Of a DNA stretch of 20,646 nucleotides, positions 1 to 6,977 are shown piece by piece. How positions within the stretch are numbered: the stretch's first letter is position 1; each line of letters begins with the position of its first letter. The notes beneath the pieces were generated by a model that saw only the letters and a program-made list of their open reading frames with translations, was not told the origin of the DNA and searched no databases. Origin of the DNA: Candidatus Iainarchaeum sp. (GTDB taxonomy: Archaea > Iainarchaeota > Iainarchaeia > Iainarchaeales > JAAZKV01); contig JABIDZ010000091.1 in the NCBI GenBank assembly GCA_018651445.1, positions 1-20,646 on the forward strand, in the 5' to 3' direction. The translations under genes and the position numbers were made by a program.

Positions 1-400
1 GTTCTTGCAAATTTTTGTGATAAGACTCGACGTCCTTGTAGAATTGAGTGCTTAATACATTAAAATTACCTGAACCCATTATCGAATTGAACGCATAAAT
101 ATGTGGGTCACTTCTAACTGCTTCTAGGTATTTTTCTACAGCAACGGTTTTTGAAAAATCTATTTGTAATAATTCAATTGCTTCTAATTTATACCCGAGT
201 TTCCAAAAAGCTATTTTTGGTCCAAATCCTTTTAACACGCCTTCTTTTTGAAGGAAATCAATAGAGCTTTTCACTGTTGCTAAATGGTATTTTGTCTTAC
301 TTTTGATTCTTCTAAGGTTTGGTTGTGTACTTCCCTTCTCTTGCAATGCTTTTATAATGTTTAATCGTATTTCGTCGCCAATCTTCATTTTCTGTGCCAT
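1..400 (-). CDS. Lrp/AsnC-like transcriptional regulator, C-terminus cut off by the window edge
   Basis: Reading the minus strand from an ATG at 400 gives an open frame to the edge (133 complete codons, no stop). Residues about 1-55 resemble a winged helix-turn-helix, with recognition-helix-like sequence ending in SSIDFLQKEGVL. Residues from about 65 onward resemble a RAM/effector half (IYAFNSIMGSGNFNVLSTQF, a pattern typical of Lrp sensor domains). The start is supported by an AAGGAG Shine-Dalgarno about 8 nt upstream. Family members are dimeric or octameric DNA-binding regulators that sense small molecules such as amino acids; the ligand and targets here are unknown. It lies downstream of topA on the same strand but is separated by 272 bp with its own promoter-like sequence. 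A generic winged-helix regulator is the alternative. Confidence 0.7.
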   Translation of the reverse strand, partial: MAQKMKIGDEIRLNIIKALQEKGSTQPNLRRIKSKTKYHLATVKSSIDFLQKEGVLKGFGPKIAFWKLGYKLEAIELLQIDFSKTVAVEKYLEAVRSDPHIYAFNSIMGSGNFNVLSTQFYKDVESYHKNLQE

Positions 401-443
401 AAAACCAATCTCCTTGAAAAAAACCTTCCAATATGACATAAAC

Positions 444-469
444 ATACATCTGTTCGTTTTTAAATGTAT
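444..469 (-). promoter_or_regulatory. TATA-like box with flanking inverted repeat upstream of the left-edge regulator
   Basis: On the minus strand ACATTTAAAAAC (467-456) resembles an archaeal TATA box. It would start a transcript with a short leader of roughly 30 nt carrying the AAGGAG ribosome site. The box is flanked by a 6-bp inverted repeat, ATACAT at 444-449 and ATGTAT at 464-469. A dyad over the TATA box is where an autorepressing Lrp-family protein could block TBP. The repeat is short, so this is tentative. Confidence 0.35.
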
Positions 470-577
470 CTTTTGTTACATTTGTGGACCATCAATACTT
501 ATTAAGCGCAATATCATATTACTATTATAATTTTGTGGAGGCGGTAGTTAAGAGAGTTGAAATAAAAATTTGAGGAT

Positions 578-635
578 AGGGATTGTGGATAGGCTCACCA
601 GGCTAATCTGATTCTTTACAGGATTCACAATCCCT
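578..635. other. Strong hairpin / possible structured RNA between topA and the left-edge regulator
   Basis: A perfect 10-bp inverted repeat, AGGGATTGTG (578-587) and CACAATCCCT (626-635), encloses 38 nt. On the plus strand the interior can form a second helix, AATCTG (605-610) with CAGGATT (619-625, one bulge), closing an 8-nt loop. A 17-nt one-sided bulge remains that contains AGGCT twice, separated by CACC. TATA-like sequences lie on both sides (about 559-570 and 644-652), so either strand could be transcribed. It could be a terminator for topA (T-rich flanks), an sRNA or a protein-binding site. It does not match tRNA, C/D box or a two-sided H/ACA pocket. Confidence 0.4.
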
Positions 636-672
636 AGAAAAAACTATTTAAAACAAGCTATTTTTGGCAAGA

Positions 673-2700
673 TTACTTCTTTTTTGCTTTCCACGCGTCT
701 TTGGTTTTGCAATTCATATCAAGACACATTTTGAATTCGGCCTTTTTACTCTTAACCTTTATTATTGCCGATTTGCATGAAGCACATTCATCTTCTGTTG
801 GAGTTAGAACACCTTTTTGCGGTAAAGGATACGAATTATTACATCTAGGATAACTACTACAACCCACAAAACGCTTACCTGATTTTCCTTTTCTAATAAT
901 TAAGTCTCCGGTCCCGCATTTTTTGCATTGCGCTAAAACATTGTTTGAATGAATTGATTTTCTTATTTCTAATCTAATCGCGTCTTTTTCCTTTTGTAGT
1001 ATTTTTAAAACGTCGTTTAATGTATTTGACGAATCTACAACAACCTCTTTTTTCTTTTTCTTTCCCGCCGCAACTTCATCCATTTCTTTTTCTAGTTGCG
1101 CAGTCATTTCTGGTTTTGTAACTATGCTACATGTATTTTCTAAAGAATTTATTACTGCAAAAGCCATTTCGCTAGCTTCAATACTTTTGTTTCCTGAAAT
1201 ATATTTTCTAAAATATAGTTTTTGAATAATGTTTGGACGAGTTGACTTTGTTCCAAGATTGTGTTTCTCCATTAATTTGATTAATGAACCTTGGCTATAA
1301 TGACTAGGCGGTTGCGTTTCTTTTTCATTTAAACTAATCTTTAATACGCGTACTTTATCACCTTTTTCAAGCTTTGGTAAAATGACTTCACTTAATTTAC
1401 TATACTTGTAAATGCTTTTCCAACCCGGTTCAAGTATTACTTGTCCTCTTGCAATAAACTCCTCTTTTTTTCCTTCCATTAAAACAGAAACATTCTCTGT
1501 TTTCGCGTCAATATAAAGTGTAGCTAAAAATCTTCTACAAATTAATTCATATACTTTCCATTCATCAACACTTAACCTTGACTTTGGCACGGCTGCAACC
1601 GGATAAATCGGAGGATGGTCTTTTGTTTCTTTTCCTTTGCTTGGAACAATTTTGTCTTGTGACAAAACTTTTTTTACGTCATCAACTAATTCGCTAACAC
1701 CTGCTAGTTTTTTTACAATTGGTAAAAGCTCTAAATTTTTTGGATACGCTTTGTTATCCGTTCGCGGGTACGAAGTAAAACCTTTTTGGTAAAGTGATTC
1801 TGCTAGAGACATCGCTTTTCCTGCAGAAATATTAATGCTTGTTGCCGCACCTAGAAACTCGGTCGTGTTAAACGGAACCGGTTTTTTCAAAACCTTTTGT
1901 TTTTTATCAACTTTTTGTACAATTAATTCAGAAATCTTTTTTTCGATTATCGCGAGTGCTTTGTCTTTTTCCCAAAACTTGTCTTCTTTATGCGATGCCA
2001 TAAACTTTTTGTCTTTTTCACATTCAGCAGTAATTTCCCAATACTTTTTTTTCAAAAATGCATTTCTCTCTTTTTCTCTATTCACAATTAATGCAAGTGT
2101 TGGTGTTTGTACTCGCCCAACACTCAAAAAGCTTTTTCCTAGTTGTCCAGAGGTAAGCGAAATGAATCGTGTTAGCACGGCACCCCAAATAAGATCTATT
2201 TCGCGTCTTGTGTCAGCTGAATCCGCGAAATTATAATCGAACTTTTCAAGTTCATCAAAAGCTTTTGTAATATCTTCTTTGATAATTGCAGAAAAATACG
2301 CTCTTTTGACATCTATTTTTGGGTTACCTTGTTTTACATAGTTTAATGCTTCAAGACCAATAGATTCTCCTTCTCGATCAGCATCTGTTGCAATAATTAT
2401 TTTATCTGCTTCAGTTGCAGACGTTTTTAAGCAATCAATTATCCTAAACTCTTTTTTATTGTAAATGATTGGTGCATTAGCAACTTTTTCAAGTGGAACT
2501 TGCGACCAATTAGCATATTCTTTTGGAAATTCAACATCACTTATGTGTCCTCTTAGAGGAATTACTCGAACCTCTTCTCCTTTCCAATTAAATTCGAATA
2601 CTCTTGCGCCCGCAATAGACTTTTGTTGTACTTTATCATCTGCTAAAAGAGACGCTATTCTTTCTCCTGCAATGGCTTTCTCCGAAATAATTAGTTGCAT
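673..2700 (-). CDS. topA: DNA topoisomerase I (type IA, archaeal)
   Basis: Type IA topoisomerase that relaxes negative supercoils by single-strand cleavage and passage. The protein of 675 residues opens with the Toprim signature MQLIISEK, which fixes the start at 2700; the frame stays open upstream to 2799 but that part overlaps the divergent promoter region. DADRE (residues about 106-110) is the Toprim metal-binding motif. SYPRTD carries the catalytic tyrosine near residue 311. The C-terminus has CxxC zinc ribbons (CKKCGTGDL...GCSSYPRC and CASC...C). A TATA box centred about 27 nt upstream of this ATG suggests a leaderless transcript. It is divergent from the GNAT-like pair and has no partner gene on its own strand within 270 bp downstream. 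Confidence 0.95.
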   Translation of the reverse strand: MQLIISEKAIAGERIASLLADDKVQQKSIAGARVFEFNWKGEEVRVIPLRGHISDVEFPKEYANWSQVPLEKVANAPIIYNKKEFRIIDCLKTSATEADKIIIATDADREGESIGLEALNYVKQGNPKIDVKRAYFSAIIKEDITKAFDELEKFDYNFADSADTRREIDLIWGAVLTRFISLTSGQLGKSFLSVGRVQTPTLALIVNREKERNAFLKKKYWEITAECEKDKKFMASHKEDKFWEKDKALAIIEKKISELIVQKVDKKQKVLKKPVPFNTTEFLGAATSINISAGKAMSLAESLYQKGFTSYPRTDNKAYPKNLELLPIVKKLAGVSELVDDVKKVLSQDKIVPSKGKETKDHPPIYPVAAVPKSRLSVDEWKVYELICRRFLATLYIDAKTENVSVLMEGKKEEFIARGQVILEPGWKSIYKYSKLSEVILPKLEKGDKVRVLKISLNEKETQPPSHYSQGSLIKLMEKHNLGTKSTRPNIIQKLYFRKYISGNKSIEASEMAFAVINSLENTCSIVTKPEMTAQLEKEMDEVAAGKKKKKEVVVDSSNTLNDVLKILQKEKDAIRLEIRKSIHSNNVLAQCKKCGTGDLIIRKGKSGKRFVGCSSYPRCNNSYPLPQKGVLTPTEDECASCKSAIIKVKSKKAEFKMCLDMNCKTKDAWKAKKK

Positions 2701-2722
2701 GAAAAAATGGAACAGAAAAATC

Positions 2723-2732
2723 ATTATAAATA
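2723..2732 (-). promoter_or_regulatory. TATA box of topA
   Basis: TATTTATAAT on the minus strand is centred about 27 nt before the topA ATG at 2700, the spacing expected for a leaderless archaeal mRNA. No Shine-Dalgarno precedes the ATG, which agrees. Confidence 0.55.
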
Positions 2733-2741
2733 CGGGTGAAA

Positions 2742-2784
2742 AATACGACAAATTAATAAGCTTCGAAGAAGAAGTTATTTCATG
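2742..2784 (+). repeat. 43-bp direct repeat, copy 1: core promoter and start codon of GNAT-like gene 1
   Basis: The 43 bases ending in the ATG at 2782-2784 recur without mismatch at 3386-3428, again ending at a start codon. The repeat contains AATTAATAA about 27 nt before the ATG (TATA-like, leaderless spacing) and the palindrome CTTCGAAG at 2761-2768. Identity stops one base before the repeat and right after the ATG. Confidence 0.9.
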
Positions 2785-3387
2785 CCCGCAGTAAAACATT
2801 TTAATGGACCTAGAGTTCCAAAAGAAGAACGAGTAAAGCGAGTTCGCGGAAGCACTAGTTTTAAACGCGAAGGCAAAACCATTCTAGAAATAACACACAA
2901 CGGAAAAAAAGTTCCGCTACATGTATTTTCCAAGGGGAGTCCTGGCGGAACCTTTCTACGCATTGTAATGCATGCGAACAAGAAACGCAGTGCAGTAACG
3001 TTTACAGCAAATAATTATAATCCCGATAGCTGGTGGAACATATCACACAGATATGTAACCCCGGATTTCCGCGGGCATTATCTGGGTCGAACAGGAATTC
3101 GTTTGATGGAACAATTAGTTCGAAAAGAAGGAGGAAAAGTAATTGGTTCTTCAAGTCACCAAATCAACTTTTTGAGAACTTGTTTATCCATGGGGTATTC
3201 GGTTCAACCCGGGAGTTATCGGCAATTAAAACGTGCACTTAAACTCCCTCAAAATAGACCATTACCTTCAAATAAAAAACTTGTTCAATTACTTGACCAA
3301 TTGAAACGAAAAAGCGGGTCTAATTATCTGACTGATGCAACACCAAAAAATTATGATTTTATTCAAATTGCAAAAGATCTGAGATAA
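2782..3387 (+). CDS. GNAT-like N-acetyltransferase-fold protein, paralogue 1
   Basis: A 201-residue protein. Residues about 88-140 look like the acetyl-CoA-binding motif A of the GNAT fold (YVTPDFRGHYLGRTGIRLME, R-G-x-x-x-G at 97-102), followed by a helix and a strand ending in LSMGYS. The N-terminal 33 residues form a conserved block shared with the next gene (KHFxGxRVPxxERVKRxxGSxSFKxxGxT), which is not a standard GNAT element. The C-terminal ~50 residues are basic and helical. The substrate is unknown; GNAT proteins acetylate amines using acetyl-CoA. The start is the ATG that closes the shared promoter repeat. It is divergent from topA and tandem with its paralogue at 3426. Confidence 0.65.
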   Translation: MPAVKHFNGPRVPKEERVKRVRGSTSFKREGKTILEITHNGKKVPLHVFSKGSPGGTFLRIVMHANKKRSAVTFTANNYNPDSWWNISHRYVTPDFRGHYLGRTGIRLMEQLVRKEGGKVIGSSSHQINFLRTCLSMGYSVQPGSYRQLKRALKLPQNRPLPSNKKLVQLLDQLKRKSGSNYLTDATPKNYDFIQIAKDLR

Positions 3388-3428
3388 TACGACAAATTAA
3401 TAAGCTTCGAAGAAGAAGTTATTTCATG
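3386..3428 (+). repeat. 43-bp direct repeat, copy 2: core promoter and start codon of GNAT-like gene 2
   Basis: This is an exact copy of 2742-2784, 644 bp downstream. Its first two bases are the last two bases of the TAA stop of paralogue 1, and its last three are the ATG of paralogue 2. The whole intergenic space is therefore this repeat, so each paralogue has its own leaderless promoter. Confidence 0.9.
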
Positions 3429-3998
3429 TCTGCAAGAAAACACTTTATTGGACAAAGAGTTCCAATAACTGAACGCGTAAAACGCGCAAAAGGAAGTTCA
3501 AGTTTCAAACAAACAGGAACCACGGTTTGGGAAATAAAAACTGGCAAAAATAAAGGAAAACTAGATGTGTGCATAATTGATGCTAAAAATGAAGGATTTG
3601 ATTTAGAAGTAAATCACAGAAAACAAGGATATGTTGGAGGGTTTAGCCTAATTCGTCTCACAAATAACACTTGGAAAATATTTGATCGTTTTGTTGTCGA
3701 TGATTACCGCGGGTATGCAATAGGGCGAAATCTTTTCAGATTAGCAGAACAAGAAACAAAAAAACGACGCGGTAAAAGAATTGAAATAGACACTAACCAA
3801 CCCGACGTCATACTAACCGCATTAAAACTAGGCTACAAACTTACACCATATGGCATAAATAAAATTCGACGCGCGTTAAGACTTCGCATTACAGATCCCT
3901 TTCCTAAAAAAGCAAAATTGCTTGATTTATTAACTACTCGCATGAAAGCAGGCCTCGGAGCAATATCCGAAGCAACAATACAAAAAGAATTAATCTAA
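3426..3998 (+). CDS. GNAT-like N-acetyltransferase-fold protein, paralogue 2
   Basis: A 190-residue paralogue of the preceding gene. It has the same N-terminal signature (KHFIGQRVPITERVKR) and a GNAT motif A at residues about 88-115 (FVVDDYRGYAIGRNLFRLAE, R-G-x-x-x-G at 95-100), then a predicted strand ending in LKLGYKL. The middle of the protein (about residues 40-75) has diverged strongly from its neighbour while the N-terminal block and the promoter have not. The C-terminus is basic and helical. Substrate unknown. The stop codon overlaps the convergent Lrp/AsnC gene by 4 bp (3995-3998). Confidence 0.65.
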   Translation: MSARKHFIGQRVPITERVKRAKGSSSFKQTGTTVWEIKTGKNKGKLDVCIIDAKNEGFDLEVNHRKQGYVGGFSLIRLTNNTWKIFDRFVVDDYRGYAIGRNLFRLAEQETKKRRGKRIEIDTNQPDVILTALKLGYKLTPYGINKIRRALRLRITDPFPKKAKLLDLLTTRMKAGLGAISEATIQKELI

Positions 3999-4468
3999 AT
4001 CTTGTTCTGCAAAGTTTTGCTTGGAAGAGTAGTATTTTGTTTTATTTCTGAGAGAACAACCATTGTTTTCAAATCAATTACTCCGTCAATTAAACCTAGT
4101 TGTGAAATAAATTTTTCTGCAGTTTCAAGGTTTGGAACAATTAGTTTTGCAATTAAATTGTATTCTCCAAGAACTTGGTATAAATCTAACACAAAGTCCA
4201 TGCTCTGAAGCTTTTTGATTATATCTTTGTTTTTTGAAACCTCGCTTCTGATTTGAACAAAAATAGGATTTTCATAACCAAGTGCTTTGTAATTTAAATC
4301 AACAGAGATTCCAGAGATGACCCCGCGTCGTTTTAAGGATTCTACTCTCTTTTTTATTGCAACGTCAGTTAACTTTGTCTCTCTCGCAATCGCTGAAAAA
4401 CTTGCTCTCCCGTCATGCATTAAAGCTTCTAAAATTATATGATCTATCTTGTCAAGTGTTACTGTCAA
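3995..4468 (-). CDS. Lrp/AsnC family transcriptional regulator
   Basis: A full-length 157-residue Lrp/AsnC protein. The N-terminal AsnC-type helix-turn-helix (LDKIDHIILEALMHDGRASF, then SAIARETKLTDVAIKKRVESL with RRGVISGISVDLNY) is followed by a RAM effector domain (residues about 65-150, with the typical VLGEYNLIAKL strand). Such proteins regulate amino-acid or nitrogen genes as octamers; the effector here cannot be read. The start is a TTG at 4468, supported by AGGGGGGAT about 7 nt upstream and by the lack of an in-frame ATG before the HTH. A TATA box on the minus strand at 4540-4531 would give a transcript leader of roughly 40 nt. It is divergent from the NrdD-like gene and convergent with GNAT-like paralogue 2. 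Confidence 0.9.
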   Translation of the reverse strand: MTVTLDKIDHIILEALMHDGRASFSAIARETKLTDVAIKKRVESLKRRGVISGISVDLNYKALGYENPIFVQIRSEVSKNKDIIKKLQSMDFVLDLYQVLGEYNLIAKLIVPNLETAEKFISQLGLIDGVIDLKTMVVLSEIKQNTTLPSKTLQNKI

Positions 4469-4530
4469 ACCAAATCCCCCCTAAAAGTTCAAAAAACTAA
4501 TCTCACCATTAACATAATAAACCAAACAAG

Positions 4531-4578
4531 TATTTATAATTTGTTTTCACAACCTCCTCCAACCTTATTTAACTATTT
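4531..4578. promoter_or_regulatory. Divergent promoters of the Lrp/AsnC gene and the NrdD-like gene
   Basis: ATTATAAATA on the minus strand (4540-4531) is a good TATA box for the Lrp gene. TTATTTAACTATTT on the plus strand (4565-4578) is centred about 26 nt before the ATG at 4597, the spacing for a leaderless transcript. The regulator sits next to this shared region, so it may control itself and the divergent gene. Confidence 0.45.
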
Positions 4579-4596
4579 CCTATAGAAAAGTATCTC

Positions 4597-6138
4597 ATGG
4601 AGCTAATTCAAGAGAAAATCCAAATTATCGCTAAAGAAATAGAAGAAGCAAACGCATCTACTTGGACAATAACAAAAATCATCAAAGAACTAACCGAAAT
4701 GGAAACAAAAAAAGAAACAAAGCTTCGAAAACGCGCATTAGAATTACTTAAAAAACTGGATCCTAACGCTGGAAAAATTTACGAAACATTTAGCAAATTA
4801 AAAGTACATACTTCAAAAGAAACTCTTGAAAACTTTAATCGCGGACACATATTAACCTCTTTGTTAAAAGAAACAAATATTTCTAGAAGTGTCGCAGAAA
4901 AAATAACTCTAGAAGTAGAAAATGAAATCAAAGATTCTAAAATTGAATTTCTTACAACGGCATTAATCCGCGAAATGGTTAATACAAAACTAGTTACTTA
5001 TGGGCTTGAAAAAATAAGAGAACATTATGCACGAATAGGGGAACCGATTTACGAAGTAAAGAAAAAGATTCTTTTAGAACCCTATGTGGGAACGCAAACA
5101 AAAGAATACAACTTATTGTTAAATATCCCTAGCAAACTACGCAAACTACATTTTAATGGAACGATTTTTATTGAAGACATAACTGGTTTTTCTCAACGAC
5201 CTTTTGCACAAGCAATTATTGCAAAAAAAGAAAATTCGTTAGAACAAACAATTAGTCGCGCAATAAAAGAATTAACCCATAAACGAAAGTTTTCTTATCT
5301 CCCCCCTAGCAGTTACGGACTAACCTTTGCGTGTGCTAGTTTTTTGAAAAACAATTCACAAATAAAAAAAGCAGGCACCTTACTAAGTGAATTATTACAA
5401 ATAAACGATACTACTCTGTCTATGGAACTATTCACTTCTTCTGTTTTAGAAGAATACTCCGAATACAAAGTCGCAGCCGCAAGTTTGTCAAATGAGTTAC
5501 TCAAAACAACTCACGGCGTTTTGGGTGTTGATTCAAAATACTCTATGAAACTAGTTAATACTAAAGGAAAAAATTTTACGGTTTTGAATAATACTCACGA
5601 AGAATATTTTCCACTCGGCGAAAAGTTATTTTCACCATCACAAGGGATCGATTTATTTGTAAATCTTAACTTAGAAAAACTAAAAGGAGATAATGAAGAC
5701 GATTTAACAAATGCGATAACCGAAATTGCAAAAGAAATCGAAAAACTCAAAACAACAAAAAAAGAGTTGCTTGCAGACAAAACGTATTTGGAAGAATTTA
5801 ATGTGAGTGAATTCAAAACCGCAATCGGAATAACTAGTTTGTTTGAAATCAGCAAAGCCTTTGAAAATACTAAAACCATTGAGTGCGCCTCAAGAGTATT
5901 CAAACTATTATCAAAAACATTCAAAGACGATTTGTTATTTGGTTTATCCTCTCAAAATGCAAGACAAAGATTTTCTGAACAACTTGGACGCGAAGTTTAT
6001 ACCCAAGACACGCTTGATTTTGAAGAATGCCTCGCTGGAAAGAAATGTTGTTTTACTGGAAAAGTAAATACAATCAAAGAACTAACTGAATTACTTGATA
6101 AAAAAGTTAAACTAATAGAATTTGTTGGAAAAAACTAA
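4597..6138 (+). CDS. NrdD-like (anaerobic ribonucleotide reductase-related) protein with ATP-cone-like region, no glycyl-radical site seen
   Basis: A 513-residue soluble protein. Residues about 70-160 read like the ATP-cone region of archaeal NrdD proteins: KVHTSKETLENFNRGHI, then LLKETNISRSVAEKI, then LIREMVNTKLVTYGLEKIRE followed by YARIGEPIYEV. Residues about 184-205 (LHFNGTIFIEDITGFSQRPF) echo the 'HLxGdIHIHDL' entry to the NrdD catalytic domain, but both His are lost. The C-terminus has no RxxGY-type glycyl-radical motif and only an unpaired CC near residue 488 in place of the Cys4 zinc site. The N-terminal 60 residues and about 370-395 are Lys/Glu-rich and helical. I infer a degenerate or repurposed NrdD homologue, possibly nucleotide-sensing rather than catalytic. 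It ends 4 bp before the convergent membrane-protein gene. Confidence 0.5.
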   Translation: MELIQEKIQIIAKEIEEANASTWTITKIIKELTEMETKKETKLRKRALELLKKLDPNAGKIYETFSKLKVHTSKETLENFNRGHILTSLLKETNISRSVAEKITLEVENEIKDSKIEFLTTALIREMVNTKLVTYGLEKIREHYARIGEPIYEVKKKILLEPYVGTQTKEYNLLLNIPSKLRKLHFNGTIFIEDITGFSQRPFAQAIIAKKENSLEQTISRAIKELTHKRKFSYLPPSSYGLTFACASFLKNNSQIKKAGTLLSELLQINDTTLSMELFTSSVLEEYSEYKVAAASLSNELLKTTHGVLGVDSKYSMKLVNTKGKNFTVLNNTHEEYFPLGEKLFSPSQGIDLFVNLNLEKLKGDNEDDLTNAITEIAKEIEKLKTTKKELLADKTYLEEFNVSEFKTAIGITSLFEISKAFENTKTIECASRVFKLLSKTFKDDLLFGLSSQNARQRFSEQLGREVYTQDTLDFEECLAGKKCCFTGKVNTIKELTELLDKKVKLIEFVGKN

Positions 6139-6142
6139 TTTG

Positions 6143-6943
6143 CTAGATCTTCCCTTTTTTTGATGCTTCGCGTAATCTAACCGCAGTAATCTTTACCGTT
6201 GGTTTTGGTTTCACTTGTGATTGGTGAACTTCTGGTTGTTTTATCAAGTCACATCTTAACACAAACGCATAAGACTTCATTTGTTCTATGAAAGGAACTA
6301 ATACAATTAGAACTAATACTAAAGACACAATCATGCCTGGCAAACCTAGTAGTTCTAACAAGAATTCTATTGTAACTAAAAAGGTTAAAACAACAAAACC
6401 AATTATTATTATCGCAGCACTAACAACAAAGTTTTTGAAGAAAAAGCTAATGCTTTCATGTATCGCAAATTTTGTACTCGCTTCATCAAGAACTATGCTT
6501 TGCGGAACATACATTAGAATTGCAGCCAAAACAAAACAAATTATTGAAGTTATTATTTGTATGCCAAAAAATAATCCAATCCAAGATAAAACAAAGATTA
6601 TTACTGAAAGAATCAAGTAAAATACAAAGATCTTCAAAGAAACTTTTTTCATTAAATTAGTCCAGTACTCATCAAAAGACATTGATTGCACATCTCTTCG
6701 CACAGAATAAATCGTAAGCGAAATAAAGAATGAAAAAAAGTATAGAAAAATTAATCCAACGAGTAAACCAACTACTGCCAAGATGGATTCATTGAAAAGA
6801 ATAAACGCGGTTCCGGAAGAAACAACAAATTGTTCGAAAAAAACGAATAATACTAAAAAAACCAATAACACTCCAAAACTAAGCATTACTTTGATGTTAT
6901 TCTTGTATTCTTCTACCGCTCGATTAAAAATAAATTTTAGCAT
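6143..6943 (-). CDS. Multi-pass membrane protein of unknown function
   Basis: A 266-residue protein with about five to six hydrophobic spans: residues about 18-38, 52-78, 100-122, 124-148, 168-190 and 192-215. The soluble segment between spans two and three (SVRRDVQSMSFDEYWTNLMK) and a C-terminal tail of about 45 residues rich in Lys, Arg and Pro are probably cytoplasmic. The layout resembles uncharacterised archaeal membrane proteins with a repeated three-helix pattern; no catalytic motif is visible. It starts 34 bp after the methylthiotransferase on the same strand. A T-rich TTTAAAC element in that gap could be either a weak promoter or a terminator. Confidence 0.7.
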   Translation of the reverse strand: MLKFIFNRAVEEYKNNIKVMLSFGVLLVFLVLFVFFEQFVVSSGTAFILFNESILAVVGLLVGLIFLYFFSFFISLTIYSVRRDVQSMSFDEYWTNLMKKVSLKIFVFYLILSVIIFVLSWIGLFFGIQIITSIICFVLAAILMYVPQSIVLDEASTKFAIHESISFFFKNFVVSAAIIIIGFVVLTFLVTIEFLLELLGLPGMIVSLVLVLIVLVPFIEQMKSYAFVLRCDLIKQPEVHQSQVKPKPTVKITAVRLREASKKGKI

Positions 6944-6977
6944 ACTAATTGTTTCCTAAAAAAAGTTTAAAAAAGCA

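Noticed and set aside
578..635. tRNA, C/D box or H/ACA RNA
   Set aside because: There is no T-loop or anticodon arm, no RTGATGA/CTGA pair in the right order, and the internal bulge is one-sided, so no pseudouridylation pocket forms.
2701..2799. 33-codon N-terminal extension of topA
   Set aside because: The conserved Toprim start is at MQLIISEK, and the extension would run through the TATA box and the duplicated promoter of the divergent gene.
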